Positions 34,955 to 43,944 of a DNA stretch of 64,000 bases are shown piece by piece; position 1 is the stretch's first letter; the number at the start of each line of letters is the position of its first letter. This DNA comes from Bowdeniella nasicola (GTDB lineage: Bacteria > Actinomycetota > Actinomycetes > Actinomycetales > Actinomycetaceae). A program made the position numbers and the translations under genes. The stretch spans positions 1-64,000 of the forward strand of contig JAUNVA010000007.1 in NCBI GenBank assembly GCA_030537895.1, in the 5' to 3' direction. Under the pieces are notes generated by a model. The model was not told the DNA's origin. It worked only from the letters and a program-made list of their open reading frames with translations, and searched no databases.

Positions 34955-36078
34955 CGGCGCACCCCCGCACTCTTTGCGACATACCAGTTCACGAGCACGG
35001 CGGCGAGGAGCATGATCCCGAGGAAGGTCCGCAGCCAGTTGTTGTCCCAGCCCGCGTAGACGATGCCCTGGTAGGTCATGCCGTAGATGAGGGCACCGAA
35101 GGCCGCCCCAATCGCCGAACCGAAGCCTCCGGTCAGCATGCAGCCACCGACGACAGCGCAGATGATGTAGATGAACTCTTGGCCAACGCCCGTCGTCGCC
35201 TGGGCCGTCCCCACCTTGAACAGGGAGAGCATTCCCACCAGCCAACCCGCCGCGGCGGTCGTCATGAAGAGTGCCATAATCGTGCGGATATCGCGCACAC
35301 CTACGGCACGGGCGGCCATGCGGTCACCACCGACGGCGAATATGTGGTTACCGACCCGGGTGCGGTGCAGTACGAAGGAGGCAAGTGCCGTCACCGCAAT
35401 GAACCAGACGACCGGCGCCTTGATCGTGAACGGACCGAGCAGCAGCGTGGAGCCAAAGAGTTGGCGCACGGCGAAGAAACCGGGAATCTCATCAATCCCC
35501 TGGAGGGCGACTGTGCCGGTGAGCAGCTTCGTGACGGCGAGGTTCACGCCCTGCAGGATGAAGAACGTCCCGAGGGTCACGATGAAGCTCGGCAAGCCGG
35601 TGCGCAATACGAGAGCGCCGTTGGCCGCACCGATGAGCAGCGCCACGACGAGCGCGATAAGCACCGCGGCCCAGATATTCACTCCGTAGGTCCCGGCGAG
35701 GATCCCGACGAGCAGGGCGGTCGTGCCGGTCATGACGCCGGCCGACAGATCGAAGTGGCCACCGATCATGAGCAGGGCGACGGCGACCGCCATGATCCCG
35801 ATCGTGGCGGAGGACTCCAACCACGTGGACACGCCCGCGGGCGACAGGAAAATCGGAGTGACGAGGGAAAAGAAGATGAGGACCGTGACAGCCGCGAGGA
35901 CCGCCCCGATCTCGGGACGGCGCAACGCCATCACGAGACGTGAGGCACGCGCGACCCGTTCATCGGAACTCGCCCCACCCTCTCGACGTGGGGCTTCGCC
36001 GCCCCGGCTGCTGTGGTGCGGCGCGGTATCCGCCTCCGCCACGTCGGCCGCGGGCCGATGGGGAACGTCGTCGACCAT
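34951..36078 (-). CDS. Ribose-type ABC transporter permease (RbsC family)
   Basis: This 375-aa permease has a hydrophilic N-terminal extension of about 45 residues and then about ten helices. The BPD_transp_2 motif [21 protein letters not shown] and [13 protein letters not shown] are present. It transports a monosaccharide or similar solute across the membrane with the adjacent ATPase and binding protein. It lies 3 nt downstream of the binding-protein gene and overlaps the ATPase start by 4 nt. Confidence 0.94.
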   Translation of the reverse strand: MVDDVPHRPAADVAEADTAPHHSSRGGEAPRREGGASSDERVARASRLVMALRRPEIGAVLAAVTVLIFFSLVTPIFLSPAGVSTWLESSATIGIMAVAVALLMIGGHFDLSAGVMTGTTALLVGILAGTYGVNIWAAVLIALVVALLIGAANGALVLRTGLPSFIVTLGTFFILQGVNLAVTKLLTGTVALQGIDEIPGFFAVRQLFGSTLLLGPFTIKAPVVWFIAVTALASFVLHRTRVGNHIFAVGGDRMAARAVGVRDIRTIMALFMTTAAAGWLVGMLSLFKVGTAQATTGVGQEFIYIICAVVGGCMLTGGFGSAIGAAFGALIYGMTYQGIVYAGWDNNWLRTFLGIMLLAAVLVNWYVAKSAGVRR

Positions 36079-36081
36079 CTC

Positions 36082-37077
36082 CTAGTGCTTCCCCCGGGTA
36101 GTGGCGTCAGCGACCTCTTCGACGTTGTCGGCGGTCACGAGCATCGGACCGGAGTAGACCGGTTGGCCGCCGCCCACCTCCATGGCGTCGCGTACCTTCT
36201 GGGTGAGGAAGACGACGGGAAGCCAGCCCTGTGCGTAGGGTTGCTGGTCGACGGCAAACGCGACTTCGCCCGCCCGGATCGCCTCGACGACGTCACCGTT
36301 CAGATCGATCCCGCCGAGCATGGCGTCCGAGCCCGCGTCTGCGATGGCCTTCGCGGCCGCCGTCGTGATGGAGCCGTTCAGCGTGAATACAGCATCGATC
36401 GACGGGTCGGACTGGAGTTTCGCCGCCACCGTATTCTGGACCGAGGTGAGGTCGGCGATGTCGACTTGGACGTTCTGCGCCTGGCCGTCGAACGCTTCGG
36501 CAGCCCCCTTGCAGCGCTGCTCTTGAGCGATATTGCCGGCCTCGTGGATCACGCAGATCATGCGGGACTTACCCGCCTCTGCGAGGTAGGTGCCGGCCCG
36601 CTGGCCCGCACGCTCTTCACTCTGGCCGATGTGCGTGATCGCCCCGAATTCCGCGGAACGTTCGATCCCTGAATTGATCGTAATCACCGGGATCTTGGCC
36701 TCGACAGCTGCGCCAATCGCCTCCTTCAGTCCATCGGGGTTCGCCATCGAGACGATGAGGCCATCGACCCCCTGGGTGACCGCGTTATCGATCAGGATCG
36801 ACTGCTGGGCCGGGTCCGGATCCGCCTGATAGGTAAGGGTGACGTCCATGAGGGCGGCGGCATCCTCGCCCCCGGACTTCACGATGTCCCAAAAGGCGTC
36901 GCCAGGTCCCGAGTGGGTGACCATCGCGAACGTCAGGTCCGCGCCGGACTCCTCCTGCGAGGCGGCCCCCTGCGACGAAGCCTCCCCCAACGACTCGCGT
37001 GCGGGATCCTCATTCACACAGCCTGTCAAGGCGAGGGCGCTGAACGCGCATACGATGGCTACGATCGTGCGGCGCAT
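36082..37077 (-). CDS. Ribose-type ABC solute-binding lipoprotein
   Basis: This 331-aa lipoprotein has a lipobox LTGC (residues 17-20), then a periplasmic-binding type 4 domain (FAMVTHSGPGDAFWDIVKSG, FTLNGSITTAAAKAIADAG, GGIDLNGDVVEAI). It binds a sugar or cyclitol outside the cell. Start at ATG 37077 behind AAAGGACC. It is the first gene of the SBP-permease-ATPase operon. The divergent gnd gene and nearby pgm point to pentose or hexose metabolism, which fits a pentose or sugar-alcohol substrate. Confidence 0.95.
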   Translation of the reverse strand: MRRTIVAIVCAFSALALTGCVNEDPARESLGEASSQGAASQEESGADLTFAMVTHSGPGDAFWDIVKSGGEDAAALMDVTLTYQADPDPAQQSILIDNAVTQGVDGLIVSMANPDGLKEAIGAAVEAKIPVITINSGIERSAEFGAITHIGQSEERAGQRAGTYLAEAGKSRMICVIHEAGNIAQEQRCKGAAEAFDGQAQNVQVDIADLTSVQNTVAAKLQSDPSIDAVFTLNGSITTAAAKAIADAGSDAMLGGIDLNGDVVEAIRAGEVAFAVDQQPYAQGWLPVVFLTQKVRDAMEVGGGQPVYSGPMLVTADNVEEVADATTRGKH

Positions 37078-37112
37078 GTGGTCCTTTCTCGGTCCCAGGG
37101 CGGGGCCTCGAT

Positions 37113-37129
37113 AAAAGCCTAGCGCTTTT
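37113..37129. promoter_or_regulatory. Inverted repeat upstream of binding protein gene
   Basis: AAAAGC and GCTTTT flank a 5-nt centre in AAAAGCCTAGCGCTTTT, 36 nt before ATG 37077 and about 110 nt before the gnd start. It could be an operator for the ABC operon; no regulator gene is adjacent. Confidence 0.45.
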
Positions 37130-37239
37130 GGGCCACATTCCGGGTAAGCACCTGTCTCAGGGCCCAGCACAACGCACAACTTTTGCGCACAATGGAGGCA
37201 GTGGGTGCTCGCCCGCTCGGGATCTTGAAGGAGAAGGCC

Positions 37240-38790
37240 ATGACCGACCGTACGTTCGACATTCCCAACCGAGACAGCGCCGATGTGGGCGTCACCGGGA
37301 TGGGGGTGATGGGCTCGCAGCTCGCCCGCAATCTCGCGCGGCACGGGCACGCGGTGGCGGTCCACAATGTGACGCCGGATCTCACCGAGGCGCTCGTTCG
37401 CGACCACGGTAGCGAGGGCACGTTCATTCCCGCCGACGAGATGGCCGACTTCGTTGCGAGTCTGAAGCGCCCGCGGGTCGTGATCGTCATGGTGATCGCG
37501 GGCGATATCACCGACCAGGTGATCGACCGAGTCGCCGAATATCTGGAGCCGGGCGACATCGTTGTCGATTGCGGCAATGCCCTTTACACGGACACGATCC
37601 GCCGCGAGCGGGCACTGCGCGAACGCGGCCTGCTGTTCTGCGGGGCGGGTGTCTCCGGAGGTGCCGTTGGCGCGCTCGAAGGCCCCTCCATCATGCCGGG
37701 CTGCACCGACGAGGCATACGACCGGGTGGGGCCGCTGCTCGAATCCATCGCCGCCACGGTCGACGGCGAACCGTGCTGCACCCACATCTCGACCGACGGC
37801 TCGGGTCACTACGTGAAGATGGTGCACAACGGCATCGAATACGCGGACATGCAGCTCATCGCGGAGGCCTACGACCTGATGCGCCGCGGACTCGCCAAGG
37901 AACCGGCCGAACTCGCCGAGGTTTTTCGTGCCTGGAATGAGACCGCCCTCGAGTCCTACCTGATCGAGATCACGGCGGCGGTACTCGCGAAGGTCGATGA
38001 GGAGACGGGACGTCCGCTTGTCGACGTCATCGTGGACGAAGCCGGCCAAAAGGGTACCGGCCGCTGGACCGTGCAAGACGCCCTCGACCTCGGCGTGCCC
38101 GTGACGGGTATCGCGGAGGCCACTTTCGCCCGTGCCCTCTCCTCCTCCATCCCGCAGCGGCGCGCCGGCGCGGAGCTCGCCCCTCTCGCCGAGGACTTCA
38201 CGGTGGCGGATCCCGACGCCTTCGTCGAGGACGTACGTCGCGCCCTGTATGCCGCGAAGGTGGTTGCCTACTCGCAGGGCTTCGATCAGATCACGGCGGC
38301 CGCCGTCGAATACGACTGGACGATCGATCGCGGTGCGCTCGCTCGAATTTGGCGCGACGGGTGCATCATCCGGGCGCGGTTCCTCGACGAGATTTCCGCC
38401 GCCTACGCCGCAGATAAGCCGACGGTGACCGCGAGCGCGGGTGCCGATACGCGTGCGCCTGAAGCGGAGACCGCCGATGCGCAGGGCTCGACCGGCGGCG
38501 TGGAAAGTGTGCCGTTGCTACTCGCCGCACCAAACCTGCGAGCCTCCGTTGAGGAGTGCATCCCGGCGCTGCGTCGCGTCGTGGCGCGCGCCGCGAGCGC
38601 GGGCCTGCCGGTCCCGGCACTGTCCGCATCGCTCGCGTACTACGACGGCGTGCGCTCCGAGCGCCTGCCCGCCGCCCTCATCCAGGGCCTGCGCGACTAC
38701 TTCGGCTCGCACACCTACGCGCGCATCGACCGCGAGGGCACCTACCACACCCGCTGGGCCCAGGATGGCGCCGAAGAGCGCGTGAAGTAA
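37240..38790 (+). CDS. gnd: 6-phosphogluconate dehydrogenase (decarboxylating)
   Basis: This 516-aa enzyme oxidises 6-phosphogluconate to ribulose-5-phosphate and CO2 with NADP+ in the pentose phosphate pathway. The Rossmann motif is GVTGMGVMGSQLARNLARHG, catalytic segment SGGAVGAL.GPSIMPG and GHYVKMVHNGIEYADM; the YYDG and RIDREGTYHTRW C-terminal motifs are intact. A Ala/Thr/Glu-rich insertion of roughly 40 residues occurs around 400-440 (TASAGADTRAPEAETADA), not typical of the family. Start at ATG 37240 with AAGGAGAA. Confidence 0.96.
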   Translation: MTDRTFDIPNRDSADVGVTGMGVMGSQLARNLARHGHAVAVHNVTPDLTEALVRDHGSEGTFIPADEMADFVASLKRPRVVIVMVIAGDITDQVIDRVAEYLEPGDIVVDCGNALYTDTIRRERALRERGLLFCGAGVSGGAVGALEGPSIMPGCTDEAYDRVGPLLESIAATVDGEPCCTHISTDGSGHYVKMVHNGIEYADMQLIAEAYDLMRRGLAKEPAELAEVFRAWNETALESYLIEITAAVLAKVDEETGRPLVDVIVDEAGQKGTGRWTVQDALDLGVPVTGIAEATFARALSSSIPQRRAGAELAPLAEDFTVADPDAFVEDVRRALYAAKVVAYSQGFDQITAAAVEYDWTIDRGALARIWRDGCIIRARFLDEISAAYAADKPTVTASAGADTRAPEAETADAQGSTGGVESVPLLLAAPNLRASVEECIPALRRVVARAASAGLPVPALSASLAYYDGVRSERLPAALIQGLRDYFGSHTYARIDREGTYHTRWAQDGAEERVK

Positions 38791-38797
38791 GCGCTAC

Positions 38798-38829
38798 GGG
38801 GCGGGCGGCGACTCCTCGCCGCCCGCCCC
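38798..38829. terminator. GC hairpin after gnd
   Basis: GGGGCGGGCGGCG pairs perfectly with CGCCGCCCGCCCC with a 6-nt loop, 7 nt after the gnd stop and ahead of the converging TRIC-type gene. No long T-run. Confidence 0.75.
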
Positions 38830-38868
38830 GGCTGCGCCACTCCTATGGGGTGCCAAGCCGGTGCCGGG

Positions 38869-39648
38869 TTAGGAAACCGGGGCGTCATCCTCTCCGAGAT
38901 CGCGCCAGAGCTTATCGCGCCCGTGTGGGCGAGCTGAGCGGATCCGCACGAGGCGCCGCAGGTCGCTCGAGGTGAGCGTGATCGTCCAGTCGTTGTGTTC
39001 GGGCAGGCGCCAGCGCCGCCACCGTGCGAGTACACACAGCAGAAACCCGAGGATGGTGGAGATCAGCATCGCCAGGTTCACGGTGAGGTAGGGATACATC
39101 GCCGTCATGGCGGCCGCACCCGCAATCGCGGCGGTCGCATAGAGCGTCGTGCCGCCAAAGACCGCGGGGATTCGTCCGACGGCCACGTCGCGGATCATTC
39201 CGCCCCCCACTGCCGTGAGTGTGCCCAACATGATGGCCGCGAGCGGCCCGAGATTAAGCGAGAGGGTCTTGGCCGCGCCGGTCGCCGCCCAGCACCCGAG
39301 CACGAGGGCGTCGGCGAGGATGAAGGCTCGGTTCCACCAGGTTCGATCAAGTCGCGCCACGAACGCGATCGCGGCGCCCGCGAGCGCAGCGATCGGGTAG
39401 GCGGGGTCGAGCAGCGCTGCTGGCGGCCCCGCCTGAAGCATGACGTCCCGAAGCATACCGCCGCCGAGTGCTGAGATGACGGCGAGAAAGGCGAAACCCA
39501 CGGCGTCGAAGCGTTGCCGCCGGGCGATCAATCCGCCGAGGATGCCGTTGACGACCACGCCCGTGAGATCGAGGAACCGAAACAGATCCGGAAGGCCAAT
39601 GCCCACGAGTTCGGTGAGCTCGGCCTGGAGGGGAAGCGGCAGTGACAT
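38869..39648 (-). CDS. UPF0126/TRIC-type membrane channel protein
   Basis: This 259-aa membrane protein has two internal repeats, each with the signature GGGxxRD (GGGMLRDVMLQ and GGGMIRDVAVG), of the bacterial trimeric intracellular cation channel relatives. About seven helices are predicted, and a cytoplasmic C-terminal tail of about 50 residues. It probably conducts monovalent cations (some bacterial members, also glycine-related). Start at ATG 39648 behind GGAGGAGG; the longer upstream reading is rejected. Confidence 0.92.
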   Translation of the reverse strand: MSLPLPLQAELTELVGIGLPDLFRFLDLTGVVVNGILGGLIARRQRFDAVGFAFLAVISALGGGMLRDVMLQAGPPAALLDPAYPIAALAGAAIAFVARLDRTWWNRAFILADALVLGCWAATGAAKTLSLNLGPLAAIMLGTLTAVGGGMIRDVAVGRIPAVFGGTTLYATAAIAGAAAMTAMYPYLTVNLAMLISTILGFLLCVLARWRRWRLPEHNDWTITLTSSDLRRLVRIRSARPHGRDKLWRDLGEDDAPVS

Positions 39649-39746
39649 GGGGCCTCCTCCATCGGTGCGGGTGAGACTGGTGAGGCACGTAAGAATAATC
39701 GAGCACCACCCACCTAGGGAACCGCGGGCGGCGTGAGTGAGGGCAC

Positions 39747-40034
39747 TCATCGGCGCCTTAGTCCGAAGATAGCGGTGGGGCCCGCCCCCTCGACGAGCCC
39801 CACCTCCCCCGCTGTGGGGAGCGGGGGTGGAGCCCACCCCTGTTCGGGCTCCACCCCGGTGCGCCCAAAAACTCGGATGCACCAGTGATTCCAGAGTAAG
39901 TGAGCGCGCGCCGTTGTGCTCGTCGAGCGGTCAACCTGCACCGCTTGCTCCTCTTCGTTGAGGCGCTGACGTATCTCTCGCTCCAGCGCCTGTCGGTAAA
40001 GCTCATCCCCTGTGGGGCCGTCCTCCATAACCAT
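39747..40034 (-). CDS. Small hypothetical protein, doubtful 3' half
   Basis: A 95-aa reading frame starts MVMEDGPTGDELYRQALERE and has a helical, charged first half (residues 1-50) that reads like real protein. The second half (VEPEQGWAPPPLPTAGEVG) coincides with a strong inverted repeat, GGTGGAGCCC/GGGCTCCACC at 39826-39855, which may be structural DNA or a terminator. It lies 37 nt after the VIT1-type gene on the same strand. No family recognised; it may be non-coding. Confidence 0.4.
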   Translation of the reverse strand: MVMEDGPTGDELYRQALEREIRQRLNEEEQAVQVDRSTSTTARAHLLWNHWCIRVFGRTGVEPEQGWAPPPLPTAGEVGLVEGAGPTAIFGLRRR

Positions 40035-40071
40035 GCGCCCAGCGACGCGCGCATGCGGCGGGGCGGGAGCG

Positions 40072-41214
40072 CTAAGCTACGACTCCGCCAACGAGGGAGC
40101 CGAGCACCACCGTGACAGCGGCAGCGCCGTAGCCGATCGCGAGCTGGCGCAGCGCCCGTGCGAGTGGGGCCGCTCCCGACAGGACGCCGACGACGCCGCC
40201 CGTACCGAGCAGCACGAGCCCGACGGCGACGGCGGCAGCGATCATGGCGGGCACACCTGTGAGGCCCACGAGCCAGGGCAGGATCGGGATGAGTGCGCCA
40301 AGGGCAAAGAAGAGGAAGGACGAGGCGGCCGCCCGATATGGGGAGCCGACCTCCTCGAAGGTCGGGACCTCGGTGCCCACCCGCGAGAGCTGGTGGCGGG
40401 CGAGCACCAGGCGGGCGTGATCGTCGGCCTGCGCGGGGTCCATTCCACGTGCCCGGTAGACGAGGGCGAGCTCGTTTTCATCAACGTCCAGATATCCGAC
40501 CGCCTCATCGGCACGCGGGTCCGGGCTGGAAGCCTCCAGGAGTTCACGCTGAGAGCGCACCGAGACGTATTCCCCCGCAGCCATGGACAGCGCGCCCGCA
40601 AGCACGCCGGCGAAACCGGTGAGCAGCACCGTGGAGTCCCCCACCCCTGCCGCGCCGATCCCGAGGACGAGCGCAAGGTTGGAGACGAGCCCGTCATTCG
40701 CTCCAAAGACGGCGGCCCGGAAGGATCCCGACATGGCGGCGCGTCCCCGCGCGGCAAGCGCGCGCACCACCTCGGAATGGATGCGCTCATCTGCGGCCAT
40801 CTGGTCGGTGGCGTCCTCGTCGGATTCGTAAGGGGAACGCTCCTCGCCGCGTTGGGCGAGGGCGAGCACGAAAACGAACCCGAAGATGCGGGCGAGGAAG
40901 CCGAGGATCGCGACCCGGATCGGCATACGGGTGGGCCCGGCGTGGTCGCCGAGCAGGCGGGCCCAGTGGGATTCGTGGCGACGCTCGGCGTCGGCCAGTT
41001 CGATGAGGATCTCTCGTTCGCTTCCCTCGGCGCAGCGAGCGAGGTCTCGGTAGATGCGCGCCTCCGCGCGCTCTTCGGCGAGAGCCCGGCGCCAGCGCCG
41101 GATCTGCGCGGGGCTGGGATTTAGCGGGACGCTGGGGTCGTTCGGGTTGGAGGGTGTGCGTCCGGAACCCGACTCGGGCGGGACGGCAAAGCGGGAGACG
41201 CGGGCACTCACGCT
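40072..41214 (-). CDS. Rubrerythrin-VIT1 fusion Fe/Mn transporter
   Basis: This protein of about 380 aa joins an N-terminal ferritin-like domain (residues 25-135; EERAEARIYRDLARC, ELADAERRHESHWARLL, ADERIHSEVVRALA, carrying the Glu/His metal ligands) to a C-terminal VIT1/CCC1 membrane domain with five helices (FGANDGLVSNLALVLGI, SMAAGEYVSVRSQRELLE). Such membrane-bound ferritin proteins sense or oxidise iron and move Fe or Mn across the membrane, usually for detoxification. Start at GTG 41214, with a -10-like GACGCT 6 nt before it, or an in-frame GTG at 41238. Confidence 0.93.
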   Translation of the reverse strand, partial: SVSARVSRFAVPPESGSGRTPSNPNDPSVPLNPSPAQIRRWRRALAEERAEARIYRDLARCAEGSEREILIELADAERRHESHWARLLGDHAGPTRMPIRVAILGFLARIFGFVFVLALAQRGEERSPYESDEDATDQMAADERIHSEVVRALAARGRAAMSGSFRAAVFGANDGLVSNLALVLGIGAAGVGDSTVLLTGFAGVLAGALSMAAGEYVSVRSQRELLEASSPDPRADEAVGYLDVDENELALVYRARGMDPAQADDHARLVLARHQLSRVGTEVPTFEEVGSPYRAAASSFLFFALGALIPILPWLVGLTGVPAMIAAAVAVGLVLLGTGGVVGVLSGAAPLARALRQLAIGYGAAAVTVVLGSLVGGVVA

Positions 41215-41314
41215 CCCAGCGTCCCACAGCCCGCCCACGAAGACACGTCACGCCCGGAACCGGGCGTCTTAGCTCGGTCCCAGGCGTGCGCCTTGGTAGC
41301 GCCGAGGAGCGCTC

Positions 41315-41632
41315 TTAACTGCGCGGTTCGGCGGCCTCCATCGGGCCGCCGTCGCCCTCCGACACGAAGTCGGTGCGCCCAGAGGTGCGCGACGAACCGG
41401 AGGAGTGGATCTTGTCCTTGACCATCCCGGCGACCTTGTCGGTGAGGTTCGCGGCCTGGTTGCGGGCAGCCCCGCCCACGGTTTCCTCGACCTTGGAGAC
41501 GCCGGACTGCACGACGTCGGCCTGCCATAGGTCCTGCGACATGGCCTTCAACTTGTCGTACTGATCGCGTCCGGCCCGGCTGCCGAGCACGAAGCCGACG
41601 ATGCCGCCAAGGATGAACGACTTCTTACCCAT
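41315..41632 (-). CDS. Small YtxH-like protein
   Basis: This 105-aa protein begins MGKKSFILGGIVGFVLGSRA, a Gly-rich membrane or amphipathic anchor typical of YtxH-like stress proteins, and continues as a predicted coiled helix (LKAMSQDLWQADVVQSGVSK), ending in a Ser/Gly/Asp-rich hydrophilic tail. ATG 41632 has a GAGGAG ribosome-binding site. Function unknown; the family is associated with the envelope and stress. Confidence 0.78.
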   Translation of the reverse strand: MGKKSFILGGIVGFVLGSRAGRDQYDKLKAMSQDLWQADVVQSGVSKVEETVGGAARNQAANLTDKVAGMVKDKIHSSGSSRTSGRTDFVSEGDGGPMEAAEPRS

Positions 41633-41875
41633 GGGTGACTCCTCGCAAATGTCCTGAGTGCCCCGCCTCTCTCGGCGAAGCATTGACCTTATCGAGCCTA
41701 AAGGAGAGCGGCGCATGGCGCACGCTATCCCAGAATTTCACCCGGCGTTGACCCGGGCCCGGGTACGTCGCACGAAGAGGGCACGGTGCTCGCTCGCGGG
41801 CAAGTCGAGCAGCGCCAGGCGGGGCGCGGAGCTGTGGGACTCTCACGGCGTAACCGGCTCGGCGCCTCGGTTCCC

Positions 41876-43138
41876 CTACGCCCCGTGTCCCCTCGGCCCC
41901 CAGGTGCCGTCGGGGCGACGGACCATCCGCCAGGTCCCCTCGGTGCGCAGCCGCTCGTAGCCAAGGCGCTCGTTGATCGCCCACATGTGGGTGTTCGTCG
42001 TCGAGTTGAACGTGACGACCCGCTCCGGGGGCCGGTCGAGCGCGAGCAGGCGCAGCAGGTTCTCAGCCTTGACGAGTAGGCCGAGGCGGTGCCCCCGGTG
42101 CGCGGGCGCGACCCAGGTGTCCTCCTGAATGCACCCACCGGAGCTCTCCCGCCAGTGCACCAGCGTGTAGGCGACGAGCTCCCCGGTGGCCCGCACCTGG
42201 GCGGCGGTCGTGTATTCGCGGACCCCGCGCGCGGCGCATGCCGCCTCCAGCTCGGCCACCCGCTCGGGGGAAAACACGTGCGGCTCGCGCCCCTCAGCCC
42301 GGTCGAGGTCGGCCGAGAAACCCGTCGCCATATCGGCTCGCGCCGCCAGGAGGTCCGCCGGGGTGGGACCCACCCAGGAGACAAGCCGGTAGGCGTCCCC
42401 CGCACGGGCCGCAGCCTCCGCCTTCAGCCCCTCAGCGTGGGCGGCCAACTCCGCCCGCCGCGCGGCGTCGGTGAGGCCCTGAAGGCCAGAGAGATACTCC
42501 AACATGTCGATGCTCGCGCCCTCACCCAGCAGGAAGGAGGCGGGGTGGGCTTCGCCGTCGATGCGCTGCGGACCGGCCCCCACCCGCACACCGGAGGCGG
42601 GGCGCTCCCCCTCCTCTAGAGGGGTGACGAGCGACCAACCGATGAGCTGAGTGCGACCGAGCTCTTCTGCGCGCTCGCGCGCGAACGCGAGCGCCGCCCG
42701 CCCGATCCCGGCGCGCCGGTAGGGCTCCCGCACGAAGATGTCGACGCTCATCTCGGTGAGGTTCGCCTCCATCTCGCAGCCGAGCGAGACCTGGGCGACG
42801 AGGCGGGTCGGGTCCCATGCGTCGAAGGGCAGGGACTCGTCGAGAACGACGCGCAGCTCCCGCCCAGCGAGGTCACTCGCGTCGGTGACGCCCGCGGGAA
42901 GGGCCAGGCAATAGGTCTCCCAGGTGTCCGATACCGTCGGCCTAGCCGAGCTGCTCCGATACGCACTCGCACTCGCCGGTACCTGATCGGCGTTACCGAA
43001 GAACTCGATCGTGCTGGCGCAGCTCATGCCGTAGGCGGCCTCCCACGCGGGGCTGACCGGGCTCGCGAGATCGATCTGCGCCCCGGAGGGTTCCCACACC
43101 GCGGAGATCGTCAGATCGGTCGGTTCAGACTCGGACAT
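41876..43138 (-). CDS. Double-domain GNAT acetyltransferase
   Basis: This 420-aa protein holds two GNAT domains. The first has the acetyl-CoA loop VREPYRRAGIGRAALAFARE near residue 135-155; the second, VAPAHRGHRLGLLVKAENLL near 345-365, followed by NSTTNTHMWAINERLGYE. The middle linker has a helical AARRAELAAHAEGLKAEAAA stretch. It should acetylate a small molecule or amine; the target is unknown. ATG 43138 has a TAGGCT box 6 nt upstream and so is leaderless. It lies 9 nt after the TetR gene on the same strand but has its own promoter. Confidence 0.88.
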   Translation of the reverse strand: MSESEPTDLTISAVWEPSGAQIDLASPVSPAWEAAYGMSCASTIEFFGNADQVPASASAYRSSSARPTVSDTWETYCLALPAGVTDASDLAGRELRVVLDESLPFDAWDPTRLVAQVSLGCEMEANLTEMSVDIFVREPYRRAGIGRAALAFARERAEELGRTQLIGWSLVTPLEEGERPASGVRVGAGPQRIDGEAHPASFLLGEGASIDMLEYLSGLQGLTDAARRAELAAHAEGLKAEAAARAGDAYRLVSWVGPTPADLLAARADMATGFSADLDRAEGREPHVFSPERVAELEAACAARGVREYTTAAQVRATGELVAYTLVHWRESSGGCIQEDTWVAPAHRGHRLGLLVKAENLLRLLALDRPPERVVTFNSTTNTHMWAINERLGYERLRTEGTWRMVRRPDGTWGPRGHGA

Positions 43139-43144
43139 GGACCA

Positions 43145-43150
43145 AGCCTA
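43145..43150 (-). promoter_or_regulatory. -10 box of leaderless GNAT gene
   Basis: TAGGCT lies 6 nt before ATG 43138 on the minus strand, inside the end of the TetR gene. Confidence 0.55.
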
Positions 43151-43843
43151 ATCGGAGTCGAGATCCAGACCGCGTTCGCGCGCGAGCGCGGCGTCGTCGC
43201 GGGCCTCGTGCTCCTCGGAAGCCATCGCCCAGGCGGCCGCGACGGTGGCGTCCATCATGTCGACGATGGCCTGGGCCAGCCACTGCAGGTCGACGTCGTC
43301 GCCGCTCGCGGCCGCAAGTAGCGCGCCATCCACGATCGCGAGGGCCGTCGAGGCGAGGTCGGCTGGCAAATTCTCGGGGACGCCGCCGGGCAGGCGCGCG
43401 ATCCAGTGCTCGGTGAGGCGGAGCTTGATCTTGCGGCGCACCTCGAGGAAGGCCCTGCGCGATTCGGTGTTCTCGAAGACGGGATCGAGCAGGAGCAGCG
43501 CGTTGAACCGCCACTGCCCGAGACGCCGCTCGCTCTCGATCGCGTCCGTCATGATGCGCAGCACCCGGTCGAAGGGGCGCTCATCGAGTTCGCGCGCCTC
43601 GGACTCGCGGGCGTAAAACTCGCGGATCGCCGCCGCGAACACGGCGTCCTTGTCCTTGAAGAACCAGTAGACGGAGCCGGGGTGGACTCCCGCCTCCCGC
43701 GAGATCGACGCCATGGTGGTGCCGGAGTAGCCCTTCCGCATGGCGAGCACCTCGGCGGCACGCAAAATTCTCGCCCGCGTCTCCCGGTCCCCTCGCCTCG
43801 AGGTGGCAGTGCGTCCTGTGCGGGGCGTTCCATCTGATGGCAT
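43148..43843 (-). CDS. TetR-family transcriptional regulator
   Basis: This 231-aa repressor has the N-terminal TetR HTH (RAAEVLAMRKGYSGTTMASI, SREAGVHPGSVYWFFKDKD) at about residues 25-75 and a variable ligand-binding domain. It is divergent from the aromatic dioxygenase operon with 101 nt between the starts, containing the palindrome CACTTGAA-N6-TTCAAGTG. It therefore probably represses that operon and responds to its substrate. No catalytic function. Confidence 0.93.
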   Translation of the reverse strand: MPSDGTPRTGRTATSRRGDRETRARILRAAEVLAMRKGYSGTTMASISREAGVHPGSVYWFFKDKDAVFAAAIREFYARESEARELDERPFDRVLRIMTDAIESERRLGQWRFNALLLLDPVFENTESRRAFLEVRRKIKLRLTEHWIARLPGGVPENLPADLASTALAIVDGALLAAASGDDVDLQWLAQAIVDMMDATVAAAWAMASEEHEARDDAALARERGLDLDSD

Positions 43844-43881
43844 ATGCCATTCCTAGCACAGTGATCTACGGCATACCATCA

Positions 43882-43903
43882 CACTTGAACGTGCATTCAA
43901 GTG
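43882..43903. promoter_or_regulatory. Palindromic operator of the dioxygenase operon
   Basis: CACTTGAA and TTCAAGTG are perfect 8-bp inverted arms separated by CGTGCA, 41 nt before the dioxygenase start and 38 nt before the TetR start. This is the expected operator for the divergent TetR repressor. Confidence 0.8.
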
Positions 43904-43944
43904 ATGCGGGACGCGCGTTGCTCTGACTGTTAAGGAGTCTCCCC

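Noticed and set aside
34955..35245. N-terminal extension of the ABC ATPase
   Set aside because: It overlaps the permease coding sequence; the Walker-type protein begins normally at ATG 34954 with a 4-nt ATGA overlap.
37078..38076. N-terminal extension of the ribose-type binding protein
   Set aside because: It is antisense to gnd; a normal lipoprotein signal starts at ATG 37077 with a ribosome-binding site.
39826..39855. Rho-independent terminator of the VIT1-type gene
   Set aside because: The hairpin is strong but lies inside a possible small gene over 200 nt downstream and has no T-run, so its role is undecided.
41725..41870. Small gene between the YtxH-like and GNAT genes
   Set aside because: Open frames here have no start signal and no plausible protein sequence; only a CCCGGGCCCGGG palindrome is seen.
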